Source: Candidatus Dormiibacterota bacterium (lineage in GTDB: Bacteria; Chloroflexota; Dormibacteria; Dormibacterales; Dormibacteraceae). Taken from it: a stretch of 64,000 nt of DNA. The stretch lies in the NCBI GenBank assembly GCA_003169845.1, contig PNAG01000019.1, positions 133,069 to 197,068 on the forward strand, given 5' to 3'. The notes under the pieces were generated by a model. That model saw only the letters and a list, made by a program, of their open reading frames with translations, was not told where the DNA came from and made no database searches. Below, in pieces: positions 25,426 through 33,864 of the stretch. Each line of letters starts with the position of its first letter. The first letter of the stretch is position 1. The position numbers and the translations under genes were made by a program.

Positions 25426-26716
25426 GCAGCCGGCCAGCCGATCCGGGCGCTGGTCGCCCCTCCTCAACCACGGTCCTGCCTCGAACCATCGTCCGGACCG
25501 TGCGGCCGCGGATCGGCTGTCCTTCGTGCGCGCTGAAGGGGTTGCGGCAGAGCAGGTCTTCCCTCCTGACGATGTCGCCATGGCTGAGGTCGACGAGCCA
25601 CAGGTCGGCGTCGAAGCCGACCGCAACATCGCCCTTCTGCGACAGGCCGAATCGCCTGGCAACGTTGGTTGCGGTGATCGCGGCGACGACCGAGAGGTCG
25701 AGACGGTCCTGCGCGAGGAGCAGCTGCCGCGTTGATTGGCAGCCCGAGATGCCGCCCCAGATCTTGCTGAAATCGTCCCCGCTCTTGAGGTCGAGACTGC
25801 TGGGCGAATGGTCCGAAACCACCATCGGGAGGCTGCCGTCAGCGATCATCGCCCAGAGCCCCTCGCGATCGGCGCGAGTCCGGAAAGGCGGCGTGCACTT
25901 GCCGAGGCCACCGAGGCGCTCGAGGTCGTCCTCCGCATATAGAAGGTAGTGAGGGCAGGTCTCGCCGCTAACGTCCACTCCGTCAGCTTCTTGAATCAGG
26001 CCCATGCCCTCGGCCGTGCTGACGTGCACGATGTGAAGCCGGCAGCCCGCTTCGCGCGCCCATGTGATCGCGTCATGAACCGCGGACAGCTCCGCTTCCC
26101 TGGGCCTGGACTCCAGGAAATCACGGGCGGTGGCGCCCTTTGGAGTGGTGAGCTTGGCCGGGTCTTCGGCGTGGACCAGCAGGATCGAGTCGAGCTGGGC
26201 GATCCGCTTCATGCCTTCGCGCAGCGTCCCCTCATCGCACGCGGGGAACTCCTCGATGCCGCTTGGGCACATGAACGCCTTGAAGCCGAGAACGCCGCGA
26301 TTCGCGAGCTCGGCAAGCTGATCCAGGTTGCCCGGCACGAGCCCGCCCCAGAAACCGAAGTCGACGACCGAGGAGCTCTTAGCAGCCTCGAGCTTGCGAT
26401 CGAAAGCAGTGCCGTCGGTGGTGACCGGCAGGTTGTTCAGCGGCATGTCGACAAAGGTCGTGTAGCCGCCCGCGGCGAGTGCCGCCGAGCCGCTGGCGAT
26501 CGTCTCCCACTCCGTGCGCCCAGGCTCGTTGAAGTGGACGTGCGAGTCGATCCCGCCGGGAAAGATGTGCAGGCCGGAGGCGTCGATCTCTTGCGTGGCG
26601 TTGACCCGAAGATTGGTTCCGACCGCGCTGATGCGTCCGTCCGTCACCGCGATGTCCGCGAGGCCGAGGGACGCGCTCGTGACGACAGTCCCACCCCGGA
26701 TGAGTAAATCGCTCAC
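25409..26716 (-). CDS. allB: Allantoinase
   Basis: 435 residues. Cyclic amidohydrolase landmarks: DSHVHFNEPGRTEWE (metal His pair), the carboxylated Lys in GFKAFMCPSGIEEFP, HIVHVSTAEG, ETCPHYLLY and VSDHSPSS with the catalytic Asp. GFKAFMCPSG and the HFNEPG motif distinguish allantoinase from dihydroorotase and hydantoinase. It opens allantoin to allantoate, the next step after uraD. The start overlaps the stop of the allantoate amidohydrolase gene (ATGA). Confidence 0.92.
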   Translation of the reverse strand: MSDLLIRGGTVVTSASLGLADIAVTDGRISAVGTNLRVNATQEIDASGLHIFPGGIDSHVHFNEPGRTEWETIASGSAALAAGGYTTFVDMPLNNLPVTTDGTAFDRKLEAAKSSSVVDFGFWGGLVPGNLDQLAELANRGVLGFKAFMCPSGIEEFPACDEGTLREGMKRIAQLDSILLVHAEDPAKLTTPKGATARDFLESRPREAELSAVHDAITWAREAGCRLHIVHVSTAEGMGLIQEADGVDVSGETCPHYLLYAEDDLERLGGLGKCTPPFRTRADREGLWAMIADGSLPMVVSDHSPSSLDLKSGDDFSKIWGGISGCQSTRQLLLAQDRLDLSVVAAITATNVARRFGLSQKGDVAVGFDADLWLVDLSHGDIVRREDLLCRNPFSAHEGQPIRGRTVRTMVRGRTVVEEGRPAPGSAGRLLTRKI

Positions 26717-27942
26717 CGTCCGGCGGCCAGCAGCTCCAGGAACCTGCTCAGCACGTCGATCGCGACGGCCACGTCGGCCTCGGTCACCGACTCGGCTGGG
26801 TTATGGCTGATTCCGCCCTTGCAGCGTACGAAGAGCATCGCGATGTCGGTGAGCCCCGCCATCACGACTGCGTCGTGACCCGCGCCGCTCGCGAGCTGGA
26901 TAGCGGGGTGGCCGGCGTCCTGGGCGCCTTGCGCGAGCAGCGACGTCAATCGTGGTGAGCACTGAACACTTGCGTTTTCGCTGATCCGCGTCGTGGTCAG
27001 AGCGATGCTCCTGTCCTTTGCAATCTCACCCGCGATATCCAGCAAGCGCTGCACAGCGCGGATGCGCTCGGCGTCGTCAGCGTGCCGGACGTCCAGGCTG
27101 AGCCTTACCTCGCCAGGCACCACGTTTGCCGCGCCTGGCTGCACGGTGAGCTGCCCGACCGTGGCGACCAATCGTTCGTGGCTTTCGGCGAACTTCTCGA
27201 CGGCCTGCACGAACACAGACGCTGCGACGAGGGCGTCCTTCCGGTGGTCCATCGGCGTGGTGCCCGCGTGGGCGGCCTCGCCCGTGAACGTCAGCTGAAA
27301 TCGCGACTGGCCCGCGATCGCGGAAACGACGGCCAACGGCAGGCCTCGGGCCTCGAGCACGGGGCCTTGCTCGATATGAACCTCGCAGTAACCGAGCAGC
27401 CCGCCTCCGCTCCAGCGATCCTCGGCGATGCGATGCGGATCCCCGCCGAACGCTTTGACCGCTTCAGCCATCGTCATTTCCGTGGCGTCGGTGCGGTCGA
27501 GGTCCCCTGCCTCGAACGCGCCTACCAGCGCCTTGCTGCCTAAATAGGTGGTGCCGTAGCGGAGCCCTTCCTCGTCCGCGAACCCCACCACCTCGATCGC
27601 GAAAGGCAGCTCCACATCGCGGTCGCGGAGAGCCTGCACGGCTGCGATCGCCACCAGCACCCCGAGCGGCCCGTCGTATTTGCCCGCATTTCGAACGGAG
27701 TCGAGGTGCGAGCCGAGAAGAAGGGTCGCCGGTCCACCCGGCGCACCCTCATAGCGCCCGCGCAGGTTGCCGATGTTGTCAGTTCGCACGTCCATGCCGG
27801 CCTCGCGCATCCAGGAGGCGACGCGCTCGTTGGCTCGACGCATGGAGTCCGAGGCGAAAGGCCTCGTCAGCCGGTCAGGTTCCTCGCTGATCGAGCCGAG
27901 CACGTCGCATCGCTGCATGACCGCCGCAGCGTCTCGACCCAC
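26713..27942 (-). CDS. allC: Allantoate amidohydrolase (M20 family)
   Basis: 409 residues from GTG 27942, two bases after the DUF3830 stop. M20/AllC metal ligands: LGSHLDSVRNAGKYDGPLG, ADEEGLRYGTTYLGS, CEVHIEQGPVLE and SGAGHDAVVMAG. The dimerisation-domain arginine region GEAAHAGTTPMDHRKD is present. It releases ammonia from allantoate (to ureidoglycine). N-carbamoyl amino acid amidohydrolases are very similar; the operon with allB favours allantoate. Confidence 0.88.
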   Translation of the reverse strand: MGRDAAAVMQRCDVLGSISEEPDRLTRPFASDSMRRANERVASWMREAGMDVRTDNIGNLRGRYEGAPGGPATLLLGSHLDSVRNAGKYDGPLGVLVAIAAVQALRDRDVELPFAIEVVGFADEEGLRYGTTYLGSKALVGAFEAGDLDRTDATEMTMAEAVKAFGGDPHRIAEDRWSGGGLLGYCEVHIEQGPVLEARGLPLAVVSAIAGQSRFQLTFTGEAAHAGTTPMDHRKDALVAASVFVQAVEKFAESHERLVATVGQLTVQPGAANVVPGEVRLSLDVRHADDAERIRAVQRLLDIAGEIAKDRSIALTTTRISENASVQCSPRLTSLLAQGAQDAGHPAIQLASGAGHDAVVMAGLTDIAMLFVRCKGGISHNPAESVTEADVAVAIDVLSRFLELLAAGR

Positions 27943-27944
27943 GG

Positions 27945-28358
27945 TCAGATGGCTTCGAAAGCGATGTCCTGCGCGCCTTCCCACAGGACGAGCTTTCCCA
28001 ACGCCGGAAGGTGCTCGACGCCGTCCTCGATGGTGGCGAAATGGTTTCCCGCCAGCTGGCCCATCTTGCTCGCGAAAACCGTTCCGCCATAGGGAAACAA
28101 GATCTCCGTTTCGCTGATGCCGCCCGGATAGAGGAGCAGCTGCCCAGGCGCCGGATAGCTGGTGTGGTTCTCGTAGCCAAGGTCCAGCTCGAGGTCTCCA
28201 AACGGGATCCAGGCCGCCTCCCCGCTCCAGCGCGCCTGGATGATGCGTTTCTTGAGCGGCAGCATCGCGGTGAACTTCGCGCAGGTCTTGGGTGCGAGCT
28301 CAGTCTCGAGCCGCGCCTCGAACCGCAGGCCCCCGACGGTGATGCTCACCCTGGTCAC
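27945..28358 (-). CDS. DUF3830 cyclophilin-like fold protein
   Basis: 137 residues, GTG start at 28358. Family features as I know them: HTSYPAPGQLLLYPGG, ETEILFPYG, and FASKMGQLAGNHFATI. DUF3830 proteins have a small cyclophilin-like beta-barrel and no assigned reaction. Here it is the first gene of a DUF3830-allC-allB unit with a 2-base gap to allC, so a role in ureide handling or as an accessory to the amidohydrolase is a fair inference. Confidence 0.82.
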   Translation of the reverse strand: MTRVSITVGGLRFEARLETELAPKTCAKFTAMLPLKKRIIQARWSGEAAWIPFGDLELDLGYENHTSYPAPGQLLLYPGGISETEILFPYGGTVFASKMGQLAGNHFATIEDGVEHLPALGKLVLWEGAQDIAFEAI

Positions 28359-28376
28359 GTCGCGATCTTGACAGTT

Positions 28377-29897
28377 TCAGCAGCGAGCGCGGCGCGACAT
28401 CGCGGCGGTGACATCTGACCAGTTGAACGCGGCCGGGCCTGCGGAATTCGTATGCGGGCCCGCACATCCGATCCGCGTGATGTCTGGCGACTGGGAGTCG
28501 AGCAAGGCCGGCGTTGCGTCGCTCGAGAGCGTGGCGAGGTACTGGGTGTCGATCGTGTGAGTCGCCTGGGCGCGGTCGATGTTGAGCGACACGACGATTG
28601 CTTCGGGGTTGAGCACGTTAAGAGCCAGGAGCACCGCCATGGCGGAGACCGAGATTGCTCCAACTAACCATCTCCGCCGATTGAACAAACCCGCGAAGTC
28701 CGCGGACAGCAGCAGGAAGACCAGCGCGATCCAGACCGCGAAGATGTGGCTGTAGAGCCGCAGCATCGTGAAGCCGTATGCGTCCTCATAGATTCGCAGG
28801 CGCTCGAAGGCGACGAATACGATGAGGAGCGTGAGTCCGATCGCAATCAGCGAGAGGACTTGAAACGCCCTTTTCGTGGTTCGCTCCGTCAAGCTCGTGA
28901 TCCGGCTGAACAGGACGAGCACGACCGCGGTGATTCCCGCGACCCACAGCAGTTGAAAGAATCCAGATCGCGCGTAATCGGCGTACGTGACGCCGGCGGC
29001 GCGCAGCGCGTCGCCCGCGGCACCGGTCGCTGCAATAGCCTGGGCCACCGCGAACGCCGCAAAGATGGCATCGAGCACCGCGAGCACGACCAGGCCCTCG
29101 ATCGAACCCAGGCGCCACGCCGGCCCGTCCACCCGAGAAAGCGGCTCGGCCGCTGCCAACCGGAGCAAGCCCGCTGCAAGCAACGCCCCGCCCGCCACGA
29201 ACGCGACGTCCAGCGCGAGCCGGCCGGCATCGAGGTTGAGGTTGAAGAACGACGCGAACACCGGATCGGCCGTCGCGAGCAGCACGGCCAGCAGTATTGC
29301 GATCGGCGCAGCAATGAGCGCACCGCGGGCGATCGGGGCTACGAGCCCCATCCGGCTCCGCGCTTGAACCAGTGGCTGCGCGACGAAGCCCGCACCCGAC
29401 CCGACGTGCATCAACGCGTGCACCGAGCGAGCGGCCGCTCCCGCTATCCCGATGTCGAAGAGCAACCCCCTGCTTGTCACCGACGCGGCCAACCCGGCGA
29501 GCGCGAATGACATCGCAAGGTCCGGCCAGAGCAGCCATCGGCTCGCCCGCACCGTCAGCCAGGCTGCGAACAAAACGGAAGCTCCGACGAGCGCGCGCGC
29601 CTCGAATGAAGAAATCCGTCCCGCAAACACAAGAGCGAGAGCGATGAGCGCCAGGGTTAGGCTTGCAGCCAGCCCAAACGTTCCCACGCGCAGAGCCTGA
29701 TCGGACACCAGGCCGACGGCCAGCGCGGCGACTACCGTGAACCACGTCGCCTTGCCTTTCAGCTCTCGATTGAGCCAACGGGGAACGGGGCGAGGAACGA
29801 CCGGGCGCCAGGATGCCCCGTCCCACCGCCAGTTGCCATCCGCGGACAGCTGTCCGATGTGTGAGTAGGCCTCCCCCGACATCAGGACGTTCAACAC
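28377..29897 (-). CDS. DUF4173/DUF4153-like polytopic membrane protein
   Basis: 506 residues from GTG 29897 (ATG at 29882 is an alternative). A cytosolic N-terminus carries the short WG-type box SADGNWRWDGASWRPV, followed by about ten or more hydrophobic helices. The DUF4173 signatures are YARSGFFQLLWVAG and RIYEDAYGFTMLRLYSHIF. The C-terminal ~80 residues are extracytoplasmic. No biochemical function is known. The divergent zinc-ribbon ORF begins 47 bases away. Confidence 0.8.
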   Translation of the reverse strand: MLNVLMSGEAYSHIGQLSADGNWRWDGASWRPVVPRPVPRWLNRELKGKATWFTVVAALAVGLVSDQALRVGTFGLAASLTLALIALALVFAGRISSFEARALVGASVLFAAWLTVRASRWLLWPDLAMSFALAGLAASVTSRGLLFDIGIAGAAARSVHALMHVGSGAGFVAQPLVQARSRMGLVAPIARGALIAAPIAILLAVLLATADPVFASFFNLNLDAGRLALDVAFVAGGALLAAGLLRLAAAEPLSRVDGPAWRLGSIEGLVVLAVLDAIFAAFAVAQAIAATGAAGDALRAAGVTYADYARSGFFQLLWVAGITAVVLVLFSRITSLTERTTKRAFQVLSLIAIGLTLLIVFVAFERLRIYEDAYGFTMLRLYSHIFAVWIALVFLLLSADFAGLFNRRRWLVGAISVSAMAVLLALNVLNPEAIVVSLNIDRAQATHTIDTQYLATLSSDATPALLDSQSPDITRIGCAGPHTNSAGPAAFNWSDVTAAMSRRARC

Positions 29898-29944
29898 GCC
29901 AAACGGGGCGAATGGTTACGCGGAACCGTGTTTAGACTCCGCCG

Positions 29945-30118
29945 ATCGCGACAGGCTCGGCTCTTGCCCAAAGCCCGCCTGAGTGTCCGATCTGCGGAGC
30001 GCCGATCGACATCGACACCGGGCGGATCTGCCGCTACTGCAAGACGCTGCTGCCACCCCCGAAGCAGCAGACGGGCTGGACGGTGGTCGCGATCGCGCCG
30101 GCCGCCGAGAACGCGTAA
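29945..30118 (+). CDS. Double-CxxC zinc-ribbon peptide, no canonical start codon
   Basis: From the in-frame stop at 29933 the frame reads TPPIATGSALAQSPPE, then CPICGAPIDIDTGRICRYC and a Pro/Lys tail ending at 30118. The two CxxC pairs are a clear zinc ribbon. There is no ATG, GTG or TTG between the stop and the first cysteine; the natural N-terminus would fall on ATC at 29945. It could use a non-standard start, be a decayed gene or contain a base error. No Shine-Dalgarno is visible. Confidence 0.45.
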   Translation: MATGSALAQSPPECPICGAPIDIDTGRICRYCKTLLPPPKQQTGWTVVAIAPAAENA

Positions 30119-30187
30119 CGCCCGTTTTTGCACCAAGAGATCAATTTTCTCAGTCAATTCGCACGAATCCCGGATAGGATCCGATTC

Positions 30188-30232
30188 ATGAAGGCACCCG
30201 CGAACGTCCTCGACGTCGCGGGAGACCTCTAG
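30188..30232 (+). CDS. Putative 14-residue leader peptide upstream of MFS gene
   Basis: ATG 30188 opens MKAPANVLDVAGDL and stops at 30230-30232. It lies 90 bases before the MFS start. A weak TAGGAT precedes it and could be a -10 or ribosome site. The sequence after its stop (CCTCCC at 30234-30239) can pair with the MFS Shine-Dalgarno, the arrangement seen in leader-peptide attenuators of resistance genes. Confidence 0.35.
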   Translation: MKAPANVLDVAGDL

Positions 30233-30260
30233 CCTCCCGGCCCACCGGCCTACCGCTGGA

Positions 30261-30316
30261 GTTTCCTCCCGATTTTCGGATTGATTCGCCGCGCCCGCTG
30301 GCCGGCGGGAGGAAAC
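30261..30316 (+). promoter_or_regulatory. Hairpin sequestering the MFS ribosome binding site
   Basis: GTTTCCTCCC (30261-30270) is perfectly complementary to GGGAGGAAAC (30307-30316), which contains the Shine-Dalgarno GGGAGG of the TTG start at 30324. Closing this 10-bp stem would block translation. Confidence 0.6.
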
Positions 30317-30323
30317 CAACAAG

Positions 30324-31580
30324 TTGTCTATTCGTTCCAAAGACCCGACATTCGTCTATCTCGTCTTGTGCGCGGGCTGGCCGCTTTTCTTCAGCATGCT
30401 TGCGGTCACGAACCTCGTGTATCAGGTCCAGGTGGCTCACCTCGATCCACTTCGGCTGCTCCTGGTGGGCAGCGTCCTGGAGCTCACCTGCCTGGTCTTT
30501 CAGGTCCCGACCGGCCTTTTCGCCGACGCTTTCAGCCGCCGCTGGGCAGTGGCCGCCGGTTGCGGCCTCGTGGGAGCCGGCTTCATCCTCGAGGGCTCGA
30601 TCCCGCAGTTCACCTCTATCCTCGTGTCCCAGCTCGTATGGGGAATCGGCGCGACGCTCTCAGACGGGGCGGAGGATGCATGGATCACTGATGAGGTTGG
30701 CGAAGAGGCGGCCGGCCGCCTGTTCCTCCGAGGGTCACAGATCGCGCAGGTGGCGGGCTTGATTGGAATCTTTGTCGGAGTCGGCCTGGCGTCGATCCGT
30801 CTGAACCTTCCGATCCTCGTTGGAGGCGCGCTCCTCGTGGTGCTCGGCGTCTACCTGTTCTTTGCGATGACCGAGGCGGGTTACCACGCAATTCCGCGTG
30901 AGGCAAGAGGCAGCCTGGCGGGCATGGCCGCCGGCGCTCGCTCGTCGATCGCTGCACTGCGCACCCGGCCGCTGATACTGACGATCCTTGCGATCACCGT
31001 GGTGGTAGGCCTGTCGAGCGAGGGCGTCGATCGGCTCTACCAGGTCCACTTTCTCAGGGACGTTGGGCTGCCGAGCTTCGCCGGGCTTTCGCCCGTGTTC
31101 TGGTTTGGCCTGATCAGCGGAGGTTCGTCGCTGATCGGCATCGCGACCACCTCGGTCATCAGGCGGAGGCTCGACCTCGAGAACCATTCGCACGTCGCCC
31201 GATTGCTCTTCGTGTTTACGGCAGCTCGAGCGTTGACGTTGGCCGGTTTCGCCTTGGCGGCCAATCTCTACGCTGCAATCGCGTTGTTTTGGGTGGCGAA
31301 CGTGATGCGTCAGGCGTTTTCGCCGGTTCAGCGCGCCTGGCTCAATCGGTCGCTCGATTCTGCCAACCGGGCGACACTGTTTTCGGTGGATGGCCAGGCT
31401 GACGCATTGGGGCAGATCGTCGGAGGACCGATCATCGGCGTCATCGCGTCAGGAATCTCGATTCGCGCCGCGCTGGTGAGCAGCGCAGCGCTCCTGACCC
31501 TTGCGCTTCCGCTGCTTGCGCGAGCCCTCGGCCAGGCGCCGGGGCAGCATCTGAAACCCGATCTGAAATCTGCCCCCTAG
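30324..31580 (+). CDS. MFS family transporter
   Basis: 418 residues, TTG start with GGGAGG 9-10 bases upstream. Twelve hydrophobic segments. The MFS loop 2-3 motif appears as VPTGLFADAFSRRWAV, and the first helix region reads DPTFVYLVLCAGWPLFFSML. WGIGATLSDGAEDAWITDEVG is conserved in an efflux-type subgroup that includes putative drug exporters. Substrate unknown; the regulated-looking leader favours an inducible efflux pump. Confidence 0.88.
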   Translation: MSIRSKDPTFVYLVLCAGWPLFFSMLAVTNLVYQVQVAHLDPLRLLLVGSVLELTCLVFQVPTGLFADAFSRRWAVAAGCGLVGAGFILEGSIPQFTSILVSQLVWGIGATLSDGAEDAWITDEVGEEAAGRLFLRGSQIAQVAGLIGIFVGVGLASIRLNLPILVGGALLVVLGVYLFFAMTEAGYHAIPREARGSLAGMAAGARSSIAALRTRPLILTILAITVVVGLSSEGVDRLYQVHFLRDVGLPSFAGLSPVFWFGLISGGSSLIGIATTSVIRRRLDLENHSHVARLLFVFTAARALTLAGFALAANLYAAIALFWVANVMRQAFSPVQRAWLNRSLDSANRATLFSVDGQADALGQIVGGPIIGVIASGISIRAALVSSAALLTLALPLLARALGQAPGQHLKPDLKSAP

Positions 31581-31662
31581 CCTTCGATAATGAGCAAGAG
31601 CCAAGGCTCCGCGGCACCCGCTTAGAGGTCCGCGCCGTCGTCGAGCTTCAAGGGGGGGCGCC

Positions 31663-32094
31663 ATCGCTGGACAGATCGAGCTGGGCAACATCCACCACAT
31701 CCGTCTGACGGTTACGGACATAGGGCGAAGTCGCGAGTTCTACACGGGGCTCCTGGGGTTCAACGTGGCGGTCGCGGCGCCCGAGTCGGAGGACCCCAAG
31801 TCAGACCCGACCTACCCGGTGCTCTGGGGCGGCGTGGTGATGGCAAAGGGCAACTACCTGCTCGGGCTCCGGCCGGTGGCCGCCAAGGGCGACCAGTTCG
31901 ACGAGAACCGGGTCGGCCTCGACCACCTCAGCTTCGGCGTGGAGAGCAGGGCGGCGCTCGATGAGGCGATCCGCGTGCTGGACGAGCGCGGCGTGCCGCG
32001 GGGAGAGGTCAGAGAACTGACGTCATTCGGGATCTGTGTGGTTTCGTTCCGCGACCCCGACAACATTCAGCTCGAGTTGACCTCGCCGCTCTGA
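31663..32094 (+). CDS. VOC (glyoxalase/dioxygenase fold) protein with apparent ATC start
   Basis: About 143 residues. The frame reads AGQIELGNIHHIRLTVTDIG, then FYTGLLGF, LDHLSFGVES and FRDPDNIQLEL, a typical single VOC module pair with metal His in NIHHIRL and Glu in IQLEL. A GTG at 31765 would remove the first metal ligand. Upstream to the in-frame TGA at 31591 there is no ATG/GTG/TTG; ATC at 31663, a few bases after AGGGGGGGCG, is where homologues' Met would be. Substrate unknown. Confidence 0.7.
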   Translation: MAGQIELGNIHHIRLTVTDIGRSREFYTGLLGFNVAVAAPESEDPKSDPTYPVLWGGVVMAKGNYLLGLRPVAAKGDQFDENRVGLDHLSFGVESRAALDEAIRVLDERGVPRGEVRELTSFGICVVSFRDPDNIQLELTSPL

Positions 32095-32515
32095 CGGCTC
32101 CTATTTCAGCTCGAGTGGCGCCCCACCGCGCTTCGCACTTCGTGACGAAGAGCAGAAGCTCTTGAAGCTGGCTGTGCAGGGGTCGGTTGATGACGCGCTA
32201 CATCCGCAGCTCCGCCAACTTCACCGCGTATAACCCGTAGTTAATGCTCACTTGCGCCGTCCTCCTATTCGCCTATTTCAGTGTTGTGTACCCATGAACA
32301 CCGCAGGAGGAGGCGCAGTTGCAGAGAAGGGAAAAATACCTGAATCTGGCCGGATCAAGTGCGTGATTCCCATTGATCGGGAGCAATTTCCCAAATTGAC
32401 ATCGCGGGCTTGATCTTCGGGACCCGCGCTAGGGTTGACGGACAGGGTCCTTGCGCGCACCATTGGGGCCTCCCGCTCGCCCCGCAAAGGTGTGAGCAGG
32501 ATTGGGGGCAAACAC
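32095..32515 (+). other. 421-base gap with only doubtful small ORFs
   Basis: Between the VOC gene and the secreted DUF1906-like gene I see no recognisable gene. A 39-codon frame (32294-32413) contains RIKCVIPIDREQFPKLT, and a 15-codon TTG frame at 32319 has a strong GCAGGAGGAGG in front, but neither has further support. TTGACA at 32396-32401 may belong to the promoter of the downstream gene; no matching -10 box is clear. Confidence 0.4.
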
Positions 32516-33298
32516 ATGCACAAGCGGGCAACCTGTCTGAAAGTGATTCGCCGGCTCGTTTTCAGCGCTCCGATCGGCGCCGCCATCGTCGTGGCCCTGA
32601 ATGCGAGCGCGTCGGCGGGATTCAGTGCCTACGTGAGTGGAACCACCGGCTACGACTACTCATATCCCCAGTGCGGAACCGCGGCACCCTCGGCCAGCTT
32701 CGGCGTGGTCGGGGTCAACGCGGGGTATCCGTTCACGTACTACAACAGCTGCTTGGCGGCCGAGTACGCGGCGGCGGCCAGGACCGGCAACGCGGCTGTC
32801 TACGTCAACACCGGCTATGACCCGACCTTTACGGCGATCGATGGTCGTCACACGACCCAGTCTTGCGCGAACACGTCGGCGGCCGTCGCCGGCACGCAGG
32901 CACAGCAGGCTGCCTGGGCAGTGGGGTGCAGCGAAGCTCAGCGCGATGTGGCTTACGCGGCAGCTCAATCGGCGACAACTCCGACTGCGTGGTGGCTGGA
33001 CGTGGAGATCGCCAACAGCTGGTCCTCAAGCGACCTGACGCTCAACACCTACACGATCCAGGGGCTCGTTGCGACGCTTCGACAGGCCACGTCAGTTCCG
33101 GTGGGCGTGTACTCCACGCCATCGCAGTGGACAACGATCACGGGTGGCTACAAGGCGCAGGTGGACGCCAACTGGGTGGCCACTGGCCAGCGCACCGCAA
33201 GACGCGCACAGCAATCCTGCAGTCAGGCCGGCTTCACCGGGGCGAAGGTGTGGCTCGTTCAGTACGTGGCGACCTACGACCACGACCTGGTTTGCTAG
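32516..33298 (+). CDS. Secreted DUF1906-like (glycoside hydrolase-like fold) protein
   Basis: 260 residues from ATG 32516 (ATTGGGGGCA upstream). Basic N-terminus KRATCLKVIRR, hydrophobic core VFSAPIGAAIVVALNASASA and a signal-peptidase site near ASA-GF. The mature part has the barrel pattern FGVVGVNAGYPFTYYN, YVNTGYDPTF, AWWLDVEIANSW, VGVYSTPSQW and WLVQYV, as in DUF1906/GH25-like proteins; DVE could supply acidic catalytic residues. Four or more cysteines suggest disulfides. Probably acts on cell-wall or other polysaccharide; activity unproven. Confidence 0.78.
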   Translation: MHKRATCLKVIRRLVFSAPIGAAIVVALNASASAGFSAYVSGTTGYDYSYPQCGTAAPSASFGVVGVNAGYPFTYYNSCLAAEYAAAARTGNAAVYVNTGYDPTFTAIDGRHTTQSCANTSAAVAGTQAQQAAWAVGCSEAQRDVAYAAAQSATTPTAWWLDVEIANSWSSSDLTLNTYTIQGLVATLRQATSVPVGVYSTPSQWTTITGGYKAQVDANWVATGQRTARRAQQSCSQAGFTGAKVWLVQYVATYDHDLVC

Positions 33299-33307
33299 AA
33301 GCAAAGA

Positions 33308-33336
33308 AAAACGCCCGCCGGACCGGCGGGCGTTTT
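33308..33336. terminator. Bidirectional terminator
   Basis: AAAACGCCCGCCG and CGGCGGGCGTTTT form a 13-bp stem with loop GAC, giving a T-run on both strands. It sits between the convergent DUF1906-like and NTF2-like genes. Confidence 0.92.
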
Positions 33337-33356
33337 GAGATGCGGCCGGTGAGCGC

Positions 33357-33761
33357 TTAAGCCCAGAAGGCGTCGGTGGCCGCCTGGTTTTCGTGGAACG
33401 CCCAGAACTCGATGTTGCGGCCGTCCGAGTCTGAGTGCACGACGTGGACCGCGCGGCTCTCCCACTTCTTGCCGTTCCTTTCCGCGCTCTCGGTGACCAG
33501 GCCGATCGAATGCTCGCCGTTGGCGAGGGTGTCATGCACCTCCAACTTGAAGGTGCCGCCGCTGCGCTCCATCAGCTTTCCAAAGAAGCCGAAGACGGCA
33601 TCCTTGCCCTTGTAGTCGCCCGATAGCGGGTTGCGTCCAAGGATGTGCCAGACGGTGTCGTTGCTCAAGAGCTCGCTCAAAGCCGGCATGTCGCTGGCGC
33701 CGAAAGCTTTGTAGGAGCGACGCAGGTTCTCGAGGTTGACGTTGGTCGCCGTGGTGGCCAT
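33357..33761 (-). CDS. NTF2/SnoaL-like domain protein
   Basis: 134 residues with Shine-Dalgarno GAGAGGAGG before ATG 33761. The pattern is that of a SnoaL-type cone fold: LRRSYKAFGASDMPALSELL, VWHILGRNPLSGDYKG, FFGKLMERSGGTF, VHVVHSDSDGRNIEFWAF. Members include polyketide cyclases, isomerases and stress proteins, so no reaction is assigned. Single gene between two terminator regions. Confidence 0.85.
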   Translation of the reverse strand: MATTATNVNLENLRRSYKAFGASDMPALSELLSNDTVWHILGRNPLSGDYKGKDAVFGFFGKLMERSGGTFKLEVHDTLANGEHSIGLVTESAERNGKKWESRAVHVVHSDSDGRNIEFWAFHENQAATDAFWA

Positions 33762-33864
33762 TGCGGACCTCCTCTCAATCCCGGGTGGTGGGCACGCCCC
33801 AGGCCGGGCGCCTGGGTGGGAGATCGAGATCTTGCGCCGATAAAGGGGCCCTGTCTACGCCCGC

